Shown in pieces: positions 7,819 to 17,038 of a stretch of 64,000 nt of DNA. Under the pieces are notes generated by a model that was given only the letters and a program-made list of their open reading frames with translations, searched no databases and was not told the DNA's origin. The stretch spans positions 192,306 through 256,305 of the forward strand of contig CAVTAP010000009.1 of assembly GCA_963732695.1 (NCBI GenBank). The letters run 5' to 3'. The number at the start of each line of letters is the position of its first letter. Position 1 is the first letter of the stretch. The position numbers and the translations under genes were made by a program. The DNA is from CADEDH01 sp963732695. GTDB lineage: Bacteria > Actinomycetota > Acidimicrobiia > Acidimicrobiales > SZUA-35.

Positions 7819-8908
7819 CCTCCTGGGCGAAGAGCTGCATGCTCTTCGCCGCTGAGTCGATCGGCATCGACCCGTACTTGAAGATGAACATGATCTCGTT
7901 GGTGCCGAAGGCCTCGGCCAGCTCGGTGGCCCGCTTGATCGTCTGATCCGGCGTGCCCCACGGGTGGGAGTCGACGAAGCCCCGCAGGAAGGGCGAGGCG
8001 TCCTTCGACAGGATCGCCTGGGTGGCGGCGTACATCTCGTAGCCCTTCACGTCCTTCAGGTGATCGCCCCGCAGCTCGTAGTGGCGCAGGGCCGAGTCGG
8101 AGTACTCCACCATGTACTGCTCGGCTCCGGCCCGGGCCTCCTCCTCGGTCTCGGCCACGTAGGTCCACAGGGCCAGCTTGGTGTTGGCCCCGCCGGTGTG
8201 GCCGGCGGCGGCCCGCTGCTCGATGTAGCTGCGGGCCGTCTGGAGCGACAGGTCGAGCGAGGTGGTCGGGATGATCAGCGGGTTCACGTTGTTGCGGGCG
8301 ATCACCGACACCGAGTCGGGCGTGCCCCCGGCGCACCACAGGTTGGGCGTGAGATCCCGCTCCAGCTGGGGCCGCAGGCGCAGGTCGTCGATCTGGTAGT
8401 GCTCGCCGTGATAGTCGCACCGCCCGGTGGACAGGAGCTGCTTGAGCACCTGGAGGCTCTCGTCGAAGCGGGACCGTGACTCGTTCTGGTCGATGTTGAG
8501 GCCGCCGAACTCCCGGCGCCCCAGGCCCCGGCCGACGCCGAGGATGACCTCACGGCCCTCGCCCAGGAAGGCGTCGAGCATGTTGACGTCCTCCGCCACC
8601 CGCACCGGGTTGTGCCACGGCAGCACCACCACCATCGTGCCCAGGTCGACGTTCTTCGTGATGCCGGCCACATAGGTGAGGTACTGGAGGGGGTTGGTGA
8701 CCATCGTGTACGGGGTGAAGTGGTGCTCGATGGTCCACACGGCGTCGAACCCGGTGCCGTCGGCGATGCGGGCGATCTCCAGCTCCTCGGTGAAGATCTG
8801 CCGGTCCGACTTGGCTGGGCGGGCCCCCACGCCTTCGCCCCGTTCCTCGGCCTCGTAGCGGTCCCAGTCGGTGTAGTTCTGGTTGAAGATCGTGGCGCCG
8901 ACGCGCAT
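7763..8908 (-). CDS. LLM class flavin-dependent oxidoreductase
   Basis: A 381-residue luciferase-like TIM-barrel protein. The N-terminus (MRVGATIFNQNY) and segments such as WTIEHHFTPY, LGTMVVVLPWHNPVRVAEDV and GVGRGLGRREFGG are typical of bacterial luciferase-like monooxygenases, which use reduced FMN or F420. ATG 8908 is chosen because it starts the barrel; frame continues upstream without family similarity. The gene is divergent from the acyl-CoA dehydrogenase. The pairing of LLM enzymes with acyl-CoA and alcohol dehydrogenases in actinobacteria suggests catabolism of a hydrophobic compound (inference). Confidence 0.88.
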   Translation of the reverse strand: MRVGATIFNQNYTDWDRYEAEERGEGVGARPAKSDRQIFTEELEIARIADGTGFDAVWTIEHHFTPYTMVTNPLQYLTYVAGITKNVDLGTMVVVLPWHNPVRVAEDVNMLDAFLGEGREVILGVGRGLGRREFGGLNIDQNESRSRFDESLQVLKQLLSTGRCDYHGEHYQIDDLRLRPQLERDLTPNLWCAGGTPDSVSVIARNNVNPLIIPTTSLDLSLQTARSYIEQRAAAGHTGGANTKLALWTYVAETEEEARAGAEQYMVEYSDSALRHYELRGDHLKDVKGYEMYAATQAILSKDASPFLRGFVDSHPWGTPDQTIKRATELAEAFGTNEIMFIFKYGSMPIDSAAKSMQLFAQEVMPALKELNPAPLEPVAA

Positions 8909-9055
8909 GGCGGGTACCCCCGGGTGATGAGCGGACGAGTCGAACCCAATCGAACGTAGGCCGCCCGCTCCGGACGGGCGAATCGGACGGCTCCCGCCGC
9001 CGGAGGCATGATGGGGGCCTCGGCAGCGACCGGGACGAACGACAGGGGGGACGCC

Positions 9056-10228
9056 ATGGCCGACGACATATTCTCGGACGAGGAGCAGATGCTGCTCGAC
9101 CTGGTGGAGCGGTTCGTGGACGAACAACTCATGCCGCTGGAGCGGGTGGTGCTGGCCCGGGAGGCGGCCGGCCAGCCCCTGGAGCTGACCGAGGCCGAGG
9201 AGCGCCCGCTGCTCGACCTGTGCCGGGAGATCGGGCTCTGGGCCCTCGACGCCCCGGAGGAGGTGGGCGGCGCCGCCCTACCGCCCCGGGTGATGCTGGC
9301 CATCCACGAGCGGCTGGCCCGCACGATCACCCCCTTCCAGTTCCCGCCCGACTCGCCCAATCTCCACATGCTGATGGAGGTGGCCACCCCGGAGCAGCGG
9401 GAGAAGTACATGGAGCCCTATGCCCAGGGCATAGCGAAGTCGGCCATGGCCATCTCCGAGCCCGAGGCCGGCAGCGACCCTGCCGCCATGCGCACCCGGG
9501 CCGTGGCCGACGGCGACCACTGGGTGATCAACGGCCGCAAGATCTGGGTGTCACGCGTGCCGTCGGCCGACTTCTCCATCCTCATGGCCGCCACCGACCC
9601 CTCCCTGGGGGCCCGGGGCGGGATCACGGCCTTCATCGTCGACAAGGGCACCCCCGGGTTCGAGGTGGAGCGGGAGATCCCCATGCTGGGCGGGCTTCGC
9701 ACCTACGAGCTGCGGATCGACAACCTGCGCCTGCACGACCGCCAGCGCCTGGGTGAGGTGGGCCAGGGTTTCGCCCCCATGCAGACCCGGCTCACGGTGC
9801 GGCGTCTGGAGATCGGGGCCCGGAGCGTGGGCATGGCCACCCGGGCCTTGTCGATGATGTGCGAGCACGTGCAGCAGCGGGAGGTGTTCGGCCAGAAGTT
9901 GGCCGACCGTCAGGCCATCCAGTGGTGGATCGCCGACGCCGCCACCAAGATCCACGCCACCCGGCTGATGGTGCAGGACGCGGCGGCCAAGGCCACCCGG
10001 GGCGACGACATCCGCACCGAGGCCTCGATGCTCAAGGTGTTCGCCACCGAGATGGCGGCCGAGGTGGTCGACCACGCCATGCAGAGCTTCGGGGCCCTGG
10101 GCATGACCCGGGAGATGCCGTTCGGGGTGCTGGCCGCCCGGCTGCGGATGTCACGGATCTACGAGGGGCCGAGCGAGGTCCACCGGATGGTGGTGGCCCG
10201 CCGCGCCATCAGACAGTACGGCGGCTGA
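9056..10228 (+). CDS. Acyl-CoA dehydrogenase
   Basis: A 390-residue FAD enzyme with the three-part fold: N-terminal helices, a middle beta domain with ISEPEAGSDPA and a WVSR-type segment, and a C-terminal helical domain (REVFGQKLADRQAIQWWIAD, then EGPSEVHRMV). These are standard acyl-CoA dehydrogenase signatures. It would carry out alpha-beta dehydrogenation of an acyl-CoA, passing electrons to ETF. Start ATG 9056 follows a G-rich ribosome site. It may be functionally linked to the divergent LLM gene. The chain-length class is not determinable from sequence alone. Confidence 0.9.
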   Translation: MADDIFSDEEQMLLDLVERFVDEQLMPLERVVLAREAAGQPLELTEAEERPLLDLCREIGLWALDAPEEVGGAALPPRVMLAIHERLARTITPFQFPPDSPNLHMLMEVATPEQREKYMEPYAQGIAKSAMAISEPEAGSDPAAMRTRAVADGDHWVINGRKIWVSRVPSADFSILMAATDPSLGARGGITAFIVDKGTPGFEVEREIPMLGGLRTYELRIDNLRLHDRQRLGEVGQGFAPMQTRLTVRRLEIGARSVGMATRALSMMCEHVQQREVFGQKLADRQAIQWWIADAATKIHATRLMVQDAAAKATRGDDIRTEASMLKVFATEMAAEVVDHAMQSFGALGMTREMPFGVLAARLRMSRIYEGPSEVHRMVVARRAIRQYGG

Positions 10229-10233
10229 GGGGC

Positions 10234-11376
10234 TCAGGCCAGCACGTCCACCGGGGTGCCGTTGGGTAGCTCGCCCGGCAGGTAGTCGGCGATGTGCATC
10301 GGCACCCGGATGCAGCCGTGGCTGGCCGGGTACAGAGGCACCGACAGCGCGCCGTGGAGGGCGATGCCGCCGGTGAAGTAGAGGGGGTTGTAGAGCCGGC
10401 CGATGTCGAGGCTCGACTCCCGCCACCCGCTGATCCGCTTGTAGATCGAGAAGTTGCCCTTGGGCGTGATCGAGTTGCCGCTGTGCTCCTCGTTCTCCCA
10501 GTGCTGCCCGCTACCCGATGAGATGTGGGAGATCAGCACCGGGGCGGTAGCGCCGGGGTCGTAGACCTTCATCAACTGCTCCGACAGATCCACCTCCACC
10601 CACCGCTGGGTGTGGGTCTGGGTGGGCTGGCCGATGGCGCCGCTGGCCAGCAGATCCCACGCCTTCTCGTCGAGCGGCCCCCAGCCGTCGTCCACCGGCA
10701 GGTCGGCCAGCTTCGACAGGGCCCACACCGCCTCGATCGTCTTGGTGCCGAGCTTGCCGTCGGCCGGACCCGGATCGAACGGGCCACCGGCCAGGCGGTT
10801 CTGCAGGTCGACCACGGCCTGGCCTTCGTCGCCGGCGTGGAGCACGGTGCCGCTGTAGGTATAGATGCCGAGGGCGGCGACGGTGGCGGTGTCGGCCTCG
10901 CCCGTCTGCTCCAGGCCGGCAACCATCTGGAACGACTTCACGGCCGCCGCCGTCTTCTTGCCGTACGACCCGTCGGGCTTCGTGATGCCGAACCCGAGGT
11001 CGGCCAGGCGCTGCTGGAGCGCCAGCACGGCGTCGCCCTTGTCGCCCTCCTTGGCCGGCGTGAGTGCCGGCCCGGTGGTGGCCGGGGTGGTGGTCTCGGG
11101 AGCGGCCGTGGTGCTGGTGGTGGTGCCGGCCGTGGTGGCGGTGGAGCCCGCCGCCGTGTCGCCCGTCGACACCTCGGTGCCCCCAGCCCCGGATTCGCTA
11201 CCGGTGGCGCCCGACGTGTCCCGATCGGTGGTGGCCGTGGTCTCGGTGGTGGCCGTGGTGCCCCCGGTGGGGGCGGAGGAGCCGCCGGCCGCGCCGTCGG
11301 TGCTCCCGCCCTGGCCGCAGGCGGTGGCGAGCAGCCCGATAGCGATGATCGCCGCCCCTGCCCTGGTCCTGCCCAT
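10234..11376 (-). CDS. L,D-transpeptidase lipoprotein with two peptidoglycan-binding domains
   Basis: A 380-residue cell-wall enzyme. Order of parts: lipoprotein signal ending LLATAC, a long Ser/Thr/Gly-rich linker (to about residue 110), two PG_binding_1 repeats (one around DAVLALQQRLADLGFG, one around AVVDLQNRLAGG), and a C-terminal YkuD domain. The YkuD domain has the catalytic signature HGALS followed by SHGCIRVP (Cys nucleophile). It would form 3-3 peptidoglycan cross-links or attach proteins to the wall outside the membrane. Start ATG 11376 has AGGAG seven bases upstream; an upstream in-frame start at 11403 lacks this. Confidence 0.9.
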   Translation of the reverse strand: MGRTRAGAAIIAIGLLATACGQGGSTDGAAGGSSAPTGGTTATTETTATTDRDTSGATGSESGAGGTEVSTGDTAAGSTATTAGTTTSTTAAPETTTPATTGPALTPAKEGDKGDAVLALQQRLADLGFGITKPDGSYGKKTAAAVKSFQMVAGLEQTGEADTATVAALGIYTYSGTVLHAGDEGQAVVDLQNRLAGGPFDPGPADGKLGTKTIEAVWALSKLADLPVDDGWGPLDEKAWDLLASGAIGQPTQTHTQRWVEVDLSEQLMKVYDPGATAPVLISHISSGSGQHWENEEHSGNSITPKGNFSIYKRISGWRESSLDIGRLYNPLYFTGGIALHGALSVPLYPASHGCIRVPMHIADYLPGELPNGTPVDVLA

Positions 11377-11694
11377 TGCCCCGCTCCTGTCGAGAGTCGT
11401 CACCGTTTTAGACGTCCTTCCGGTCCGAACGGTTGCACGATGGGCAAATCAGCCGGGCCTCGTCGTTCGGGGGCAGCGCCCCCGAAGCTTCGCTCCCCAT
11501 CTCGTCCAAGGGCCCCAACTCCGTCCGGCTGGCTCCGCCAGCCTGCAAGTCCGTTACGGATTGATACCGATTCGGGGGCGCCCGACGGCATCCCCGCCGG
11601 TCAGAGCGGCGTCAGACTACAGTTACCCCCCGGTAAACGAGCAAGGCGAGTCGCCGTGCTCACATGCCTGCCGAGGAGAGAGAGCGAGAGTTGT
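11377..11694. promoter_or_regulatory. Intergenic control region between the transpeptidase and sugar transporter genes
   Basis: This 318-base stretch separates two divergent genes and holds no convincing gene. Visible structures are a 9-bp hairpin with a 3-base loop (11466-11486) and an inverted repeat TTACC-N4-GGTAA (11623-11636) about 60 bases before the binding-protein start. The inverted repeat is a plausible operator for a sugar-responsive repressor, but no regulator gene is adjacent. Confidence 0.4.
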
Positions 11695-12843
11695 ATGTCA
11701 ATTCGTAGAGCTACCGCCATGCTGGCCTTCGCCGGACTGGCACTGGCGGCCTGTGGCAGCGACGATGCCACCGACACCACGACGGTCAGTGGGGGCAGCA
11801 GCGCCACCACCGAGGGCACCGGGGCCACCACAGGCGAATCCACCGGAGCCACCACGGGCGAGAGCGCGTCGGGTGAGTGCACGGTCGGCGTGTCCTGGAA
11901 CAACTTCCAGGAGGAGCGCTGGGCCAAGTGGGACGAGCCGGCCATCAAGGCCGCAGTCGAGGCCGGGGGTGGCAAGTACATCTCGAACGACGCCAAGTCG
12001 TCGGCCGAGACCCAGGCCACCAACCTCGACAACCTGATCTCCCAGGGCGCCAACGTGCTGATCGTGCTGGCCCAGGACGGCACGGCCATCAAGCCGGCCG
12101 TGTCCGGCGCCATCGCGCAGGGTGTACCCGTGGTCGCCTACGACCGACTGATCGAGGACAAGGACGCCCTCTACATCACGTTCGACAACGTCGAGGTGGG
12201 GCGCCTGGAGGCCGAGGAGATCTTCAAGCAGGTCCCCAAGGGCAACTACATCATCATCAAGGGCAACAAGGCCGACGCCAACGCCGACTTCCTGCGCGAG
12301 GGCTACGAGAAGGTCATCGGTGCAGCCGTGAAGGCGGGCGACATCAAGATCGTCGGCGAGTCCTACACCGACAACTGGGATCCGGCCAACGCCCAGGACA
12401 GCACCGAGCAGTTCCTGACCGCCGCCAACAACGACGTGCAGGCCGTGCTGGCCGAGAACGACGGCATGGCCGGTGGCGTCGTCGCCGCTCTGGATGCCCA
12501 GGGCCTGGCGGGCAAGGTGCCGGTGTCGGGTCAGGACGCCGATCAGGCGGCCCTGAACCGGGTGGCGCTGGGAACCCAGACGCTGACCATCTGGAAGGAC
12601 GCCCGCGAGCTGGGCAAGGCGGCCGGTGAGGCCGCCGTGCAGCTGTGCAAGGACGCCGACGCCTCCAAGGTGAAGGGCACCGCCCCGTTCACCACCCCGG
12701 GAAAGAACGAGGTGGCCTCGATCCTGCTCACGCCGCAGCCGATCACCAAGGACACCCTGAACCTGGTCATCGACGCCGGCTGGATCGCCAAGGATGCCGC
12801 CTGCAAGGGCGTCACCGCCGGCAGCGTCAAGGCCTGCGGCTGA
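11695..12843 (+). CDS. xylF: Xylose-type ABC transporter substrate-binding lipoprotein
   Basis: A 382-residue periplasmic-binding-protein-fold lipoprotein (lipobox LALAAC, then a Thr/Ser/Gly-rich spacer to about residue 60). The mature domain follows XylF closely in order: ERWAKWDEPA, GANVLIVLAQDG, VPVVAYDRLI, YITFDNVEVGRLEAE, KGNYIIIKG, GKVPVSGQDAD. In the family this protein captures D-xylose or a related sugar and delivers it to the permease. Start ATG 11695 is set by the signal peptide; there is no strong Shine-Dalgarno. It is followed by a strong hairpin before the permease, a common way to express binding protein in excess. Confidence 0.88.
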   Translation: MSIRRATAMLAFAGLALAACGSDDATDTTTVSGGSSATTEGTGATTGESTGATTGESASGECTVGVSWNNFQEERWAKWDEPAIKAAVEAGGGKYISNDAKSSAETQATNLDNLISQGANVLIVLAQDGTAIKPAVSGAIAQGVPVVAYDRLIEDKDALYITFDNVEVGRLEAEEIFKQVPKGNYIIIKGNKADANADFLREGYEKVIGAAVKAGDIKIVGESYTDNWDPANAQDSTEQFLTAANNDVQAVLAENDGMAGGVVAALDAQGLAGKVPVSGQDADQAALNRVALGTQTLTIWKDARELGKAAGEAAVQLCKDADASKVKGTAPFTTPGKNEVASILLTPQPITKDTLNLVIDAGWIAKDAACKGVTAGSVKACG

Positions 12844-12892
12844 TCCCACCGGTTCCACCGGCGGACGACAAACGTAGTGTGAGAATCTGAGG

Positions 12893-12923
12893 CTCCCCGG
12901 AGGTGTGAACCACCTCCGGGGAG
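12893..12923 (+). terminator. 13-bp perfect hairpin between binding protein and permease
   Basis: Stem 12893-12905 pairs without mismatch with 12911-12923 around a 5-base loop, followed by TCGTCTTGT. It lies 50 bases after the xylF stop and 45 bases before the permease. Such intra-operon hairpins can act as partial terminators or as 3' mRNA stabilisers, raising binding-protein levels relative to the membrane components. Confidence 0.8.
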
Positions 12924-12967
12924 TCGTCTTGTAAACGAGTACTGGTTCGGGGCACGAAGGAAGACAC

Positions 12968-14335
12968 ATGAGCGAGGTCGGAACGATCGAACCTCCGGCG
13001 CCGGTGGACGTCACGTCGCCGCCCCGGCAGAGCGTGCGGGACCTGGTGGCATCCACCGGGATCGACACCCGCCTGGCCGGCATGATCGCGGCCCTACTGG
13101 TGATCTGGATCAGCTTCCACGCACTCTCGGACGGGAAGTTCATCACCGCCCGCAACCTGTGGAACCTGTCGGTGCAGAGCACCTCGATCGGGATCATGGC
13201 CACGGGGATGGTGCTGATCATCGTCACCCGCAACATCGACCTGTCGGTCGGTTCGCTGCTGGGCCTGCTGGGCTACACCATGGCCCTGCTCCAGACCGAC
13301 GGGGTGTTGTCGGTCTTCGGTATCAACGTCTCGCTCGGCGTGAGCGGACACCATTGGTACACCTGGATCCTGGCCCTGATCATCGGTGGCCTGCTGGGGG
13401 CCCTGATCGGCGTGATCCAGGGCTACATCGTGGCCTACGTGGGGGTACCGGCGTTCATCGTCACCCTCAGCGGCTTCCTGGCCTGGCGAGGCCTGATCTT
13501 CCGCACCGGGGGCAAGCAGGGCCAGACACTGGCCCCCCTCGACCAGACCTTCCGGTACCTGGGCGGGGCGCCCGAGCGTTCGCTGGGGGAGGCCAAGAGC
13601 TGGCTGGTGGCCGTGGTGGTGTGCGCCGGCGTGGTTGTGAGCGCCCTGTTGGCCCGTCGGCGCCGAGACCGCTACGAGCTGGCCCAGCGGCCGCTCTGGC
13701 TGGACGCATCGATCGTGGTGGGGGCCTGCGTGGCCGTCCTGGCCGGGGTGTGGCTGATCGCCATCGGCTACGACTCCCCGGTGAGCGGCAAGCCGGTGGG
13801 CATCGCCTACCCGGTGCTCATCCTGCTGCTGGTCACGATGGGTATGACCTACCTGGCCAAGCGGCGGCGGTTCGGCCGCTACGTGTACGCCTACGGCGGT
13901 AACCCCGAGGCGGCCGAGCTCGGGGGCATCAACACCCGGCGCACCATCACCCTCACCTACGCCCTGATGGGCGTGCTGTGCGCCATCTCGGCCGCCATCC
14001 AGACGGCCCGCCTCGACTCGGCCACCACCAACCTCGGCGTGCAGAACGAGCTCGACGTGATCGCCGCCGCCGTGATCGGGGGCACCTCGTTCTCCGGTGG
14101 CATCGGCACCATCCCCGGTGCGGTGCTGGGGGCGGTGGTGATGCAGTCGCTGCGGTCGGGCATGTCGCTGCTCAACATCGACTCGCCCACCCAGGACATC
14201 GTGGTCGGCATCGTGCTGGTCACCGCCGTGGCGGTCGACGCCCTGATCCGCCAGCGCCGCCGGACCACGGTGATCGGGGCCCTGGCCGCCGGTGTGGCCC
14301 TGGCCTCCATCGTCATCCAGACCGGCCGGCCCTGA
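12968..14335 (+). CDS. xylH: Sugar ABC transporter permease (XylH-like)
   Basis: A 455-residue integral membrane protein with about 10-12 hydrophobic helices, matching the XylH/RbsC permease family. Characteristic are IGIMATGMVLIIVTRNIDLSVGS near the N-terminus, the cytoplasmic segment YGGNPEAAELGGI, and the C-terminal IGGTSFSGGIGTIPGAVLGA. It would form the transmembrane channel for the sugar bound by the upstream XylF-like protein. It shares an operon with the ATPase that starts 22 bases downstream. Confidence 0.9.
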   Translation: MSEVGTIEPPAPVDVTSPPRQSVRDLVASTGIDTRLAGMIAALLVIWISFHALSDGKFITARNLWNLSVQSTSIGIMATGMVLIIVTRNIDLSVGSLLGLLGYTMALLQTDGVLSVFGINVSLGVSGHHWYTWILALIIGGLLGALIGVIQGYIVAYVGVPAFIVTLSGFLAWRGLIFRTGGKQGQTLAPLDQTFRYLGGAPERSLGEAKSWLVAVVVCAGVVVSALLARRRRDRYELAQRPLWLDASIVVGACVAVLAGVWLIAIGYDSPVSGKPVGIAYPVLILLLVTMGMTYLAKRRRFGRYVYAYGGNPEAAELGGINTRRTITLTYALMGVLCAISAAIQTARLDSATTNLGVQNELDVIAAAVIGGTSFSGGIGTIPGAVLGAVVMQSLRSGMSLLNIDSPTQDIVVGIVLVTAVAVDALIRQRRRTTVIGALAAGVALASIVIQTGRP

Positions 14336-14357
14336 GCGGGCAGGGAGAGGGATCGCC

Positions 14358-15176
14358 ATGACCGATACGACCGACGCCACCGTTCCCGCCGGCCGGGCCG
14401 ACGAGAACCCCCTGTGCGAGCTGCGTGACATCCGGGTCTCGTTCGGCGGCCTCCACGCCGTCGACGGCGTCTCGGTGAACCTCTACCCCGGCGAGGTGGT
14501 GGCCCTGGTGGGCGGCAACGGGGCCGGCAAGTCCACCCTCATGCACGCCCTGGCCGGGGCCCACCCGGCCGACTCGGGCGAGATCCTGATCAACGGCCAG
14601 CCGGTGGCCATCCACAACCCCCGCGATGCCCGCACGCACGGGGTCGAGGTGATTTACCAGAAGCTGGCGCTGGCCGACAACCTCGATGCCGCCGGCAACG
14701 TGTTCCTGGGGCGGGAGCTGCGAACCAGGACCGGCTCGCTCGACGACGAGGCCATGGCCTCGGCCACCCAGAAGGTGCTGGCCCGGCTGAACCCCCGGTT
14801 CAAGAACCTGAAGACGGCGGTGCGGTCGCTGTCGGGCGGACAGCGCCAGTCGGTGGCCATCGCCCGGGCCGTCCACTTCAACGCCCGCATCCTGATCATG
14901 GACGAGCCCACCGCCGCCCTGGGCCCGGCCGAGACGACCCAGGTGCGGGACCTGATCACCCAGCTCAAGGCCGAGGGGATCGGGATCTTCCTGATCAGCC
15001 ACGACATCCACGACGTGTTCGATCTGTCGGATCGCATCAGCGTGATGGCTCAGGGCCAGTTGGTGGGCACGGTCGACAAGAACGCCGTGACCAAGGACGA
15101 GGTGCTGGCCATGATCATCCTGGGTAAGCGGCCCGAGGAGACCACGGCCGCCGACATCGCCGAGCTCACGAGCTGA
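14358..15176 (+). CDS. Sugar ABC transporter ATP-binding protein, single domain
   Basis: A 272-residue ABC ATPase with Walker A GGNGAGKST, signature LSGGQRQSVAIARA, Walker B ILIMDEPTAAL and an H-loop in LISHDIHD. XylG and RbsA normally carry two fused ABC domains (about 500 residues). This one has a single domain, like FrcA-type ATPases, so it presumably works as a homodimer. A purine-rich ribosome site (AGGGAGAGGG) precedes ATG 14358. It energises the transporter encoded by the two genes before it. Confidence 0.9.
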   Translation: MTDTTDATVPAGRADENPLCELRDIRVSFGGLHAVDGVSVNLYPGEVVALVGGNGAGKSTLMHALAGAHPADSGEILINGQPVAIHNPRDARTHGVEVIYQKLALADNLDAAGNVFLGRELRTRTGSLDDEAMASATQKVLARLNPRFKNLKTAVRSLSGGQRQSVAIARAVHFNARILIMDEPTAALGPAETTQVRDLITQLKAEGIGIFLISHDIHDVFDLSDRISVMAQGQLVGTVDKNAVTKDEVLAMIILGKRPEETTAADIAELTS

Positions 15177-15191
15177 GAGAGAGCACCCATC

Positions 15192-15650
15192 ATGAGCCTG
15201 GAAGCAACGATGAACTACCGCCGCATCGACGACCGGGTGACCACCTCGGGTGCGGTACCCCGGGAGGTGCTCGACGGCTTGAAGGCCGACGGGTACGAGG
15301 CGGTCATCAACCTGATGCCAGACGACAGCGACTGGGCGGTGCCGGGCGAGGCGGAGTCGGTGGCGGCGCAGGGCCTGGCCTACGTGTATCTGCCGGTCGA
15401 CTTCACCGCCCCCACCACGGCCGACCTCGATGCCTTCGTGGCCGCCATGGACGCCAACGAGGGCAAGGCGGTCCACGTCCACTGTGCGGCGAACTACCGG
15501 GTGAGCGCCTTCTACGCCCTGTACGCCCAGCGCAAGGGGATCTGGACGGCCGAGCAGGCGGCGGCCCACATCGAAGACGTGTGGGGCACCGACGACTACC
15601 CGGTGTGGCGGGCCTTCGTGGCCGACGAGCAGAGCCGCCTGGCCGGCTGA
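15192..15650 (+). CDS. Protein tyrosine phosphatase-like protein with shortened active-site loop
   Basis: A 152-residue protein of the DUF442/beta-lactamase-hydrolase-like phosphatase group. The N-terminal strand-helix pattern (GAVPREVLDGLKADGYEAVI, NLMPDD) and the P-loop VHVHCAANYRVSAF are recognisable. The loop reads C-x4-R rather than the usual C-x5-R of tyrosine phosphatases; to my knowledge related proteins share this. It begins 15 bases after the transporter ATPase, so it is probably in the sugar operon, perhaps acting on a phosphorylated protein or sugar-related substrate (inference). Confidence 0.7.
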   Translation: MSLEATMNYRRIDDRVTTSGAVPREVLDGLKADGYEAVINLMPDDSDWAVPGEAESVAAQGLAYVYLPVDFTAPTTADLDAFVAAMDANEGKAVHVHCAANYRVSAFYALYAQRKGIWTAEQAAAHIEDVWGTDDYPVWRAFVADEQSRLAG

Positions 15651-15666
15651 ACCTTCCCGGCCGGCG

Positions 15667-16179
15667 ATGGTGAGCGTGCGCCCGGCGGAGGCGGAAGACG
15701 TCGACTTCCTGTGGTCGATGCTGTTCTACGCCGCCCACGCCGACGAGCAGCCCGGGGCGACGGTGCAGTCGATCCGGAGCGACCCCGATCTCCAGCGCTA
15801 CCTCGACGGGTGGGGCGCCCGCCCCGGCGACGCCGGGGTTCTGGCGCTCGACGGCGATGAGCCGGTGGGGGCGGCCTGGCTGCGGTTGTTCATTGGCGGC
15901 GAGACCGGCCTCGTGACCTTCGTGGCCCCCGATGTGCCCGAGTTGGCCATAGCCGTGGTGCCGGGTCGGATCGGAGGCGGTGTCGGCTCGTCGATGTTGA
16001 CCCGCCTGCTGGCCGATGCCGACGCCGCCGGAGTGCCGGCGGTGGTGCTCTCGGCCCGGGCCGACAACCCGGCGGTGCGGCTCTACGAGCGACATGGCTT
16101 CACCGTGACCGACCGGATCGTGAACCGGGTGGGCACCGAGTCGGTGAAGATGCTGCGGCGGCGCCCGGCGGGAGCCTGA
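15667..16179 (+). CDS. GNAT family N-acetyltransferase
   Basis: A 170-residue acetyltransferase fold. The acetyl-CoA-binding motif A is visible as AIAVVPGRIGGGVGSSML, with the R/Q-x-x-G-x-G/A pattern as RIGGGVG. It is followed by the motif-B region NPAVRLYERHGFTVTDR. The N-terminus (VSVRPAEAEDVDFLWSML) is typical. It would transfer an acetyl group to an amine of unknown identity. It starts 16 bases after the phosphatase and likely ends this transcription unit. Confidence 0.85.
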   Translation: MVSVRPAEAEDVDFLWSMLFYAAHADEQPGATVQSIRSDPDLQRYLDGWGARPGDAGVLALDGDEPVGAAWLRLFIGGETGLVTFVAPDVPELAIAVVPGRIGGGVGSSMLTRLLADADAAGVPAVVLSARADNPAVRLYERHGFTVTDRIVNRVGTESVKMLRRRPAGA

Positions 16180-16213
16180 CGGTGGCCCGCCGCCCGTGCC
16201 AGTATCTGCGGCC

Positions 16214-17038
16214 ATGAGTCATCTGCAGGATCGGGTGGTGATGGTGACGGGGGCCGGCAGCGGCTTCGGGCGCCTACTGGTGCAGGGGTGTGTGGCCCGC
16301 GGGGCGAAGGCGGTGGCCGTCGACCTCGACCCGGCGGCGGCCGAGGAGACCGTGGCCGGCCTTTCCGAAGCGGCGCTGGCGGTGGGAGCCGACGTGACCG
16401 TGCTGGCCCAGATGCGGGCCGTGGCGGAGGCCGCCATCGACGCTTTCGGCCGGATCGACGTGCTGGTCAACAATGCCGGCACGATGCCGCTGGCCTTCTG
16501 GGCCGATCACGCCCGGGCGGCCGAGGCCTGGAGCCGGTGCATCGACGTGAACATCAAGGGCGTGATGCACGGGATCAGTGCCGTGTACGACCACATGATC
16601 GAGCAGGGTCGGGGCCACGTGGTCAACGTGTCGTCGATCTACGGCAACCATGCCGTGCCCGGCAGCGCCATCTACACGGCGAGCAAGGCGGCGGTGAATC
16701 TCCTGTCGGACACCCTGCGCCAGGAGGCCCAGGGCCGGATCAAGGTGACCGTGGTGCGTCCCAGCGGCGTGTTCGGCACGGGGCTGGGGGGCACGGTGGT
16801 GAACCGCCGGGCCATGGCCGGCATCGTCGGCACGAACTACGACGCCTATCGGGAGGCGGCCCAGGGGTGGCTCAAGGGCGACCTGCCCGAACCCATGGTG
16901 GATGCCGACGAGATGGCCTACTGGTCGATCTCCCCTCAGGACCTGGTGGACCAGATCCTCTACGCCATCGACCAACCGTGGGGGATCACCATCGGCGACA
17001 TCACCGTGCGGGCCTCGGGCGAGCACTACATCCTGTAG
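16214..17038 (+). CDS. SDR family oxidoreductase
   Basis: A 274-residue classical short-chain dehydrogenase with all key motifs: TGAGSGFG cofactor loop, NNAG (LVNNAGTMPL), catalytic Ser in VVNVSSIYG, and Tyr-x-x-x-Lys in YTASK. It would interconvert an alcohol and a ketone using NAD(P)(H). The start ATG 16214 begins the family region. Its last 13 bases overlap the convergent HNH gene. Substrate is unknown. Confidence 0.9.
   Translation: MSHLQDRVVMVTGAGSGFGRLLVQGCVARGAKAVAVDLDPAAAEETVAGLSEAALAVGADVTVLAQMRAVAEAAIDAFGRIDVLVNNAGTMPLAFWADHARAAEAWSRCIDVNIKGVMHGISAVYDHMIEQGRGHVVNVSSIYGNHAVPGSAIYTASKAAVNLLSDTLRQEAQGRIKVTVVRPSGVFGTGLGGTVVNRRAMAGIVGTNYDAYREAAQGWLKGDLPEPMVDADEMAYWSISPQDLVDQILYAIDQPWGITIGDITVRASGEHYIL

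Noticed and set aside
10525..11694. A 772-codon frame that would extend the xylose-binding protein far upstream
   Set aside because: The extension is antisense to the L,D-transpeptidase and contains no signal peptide; ATG 11695 directly precedes a lipoprotein signal.
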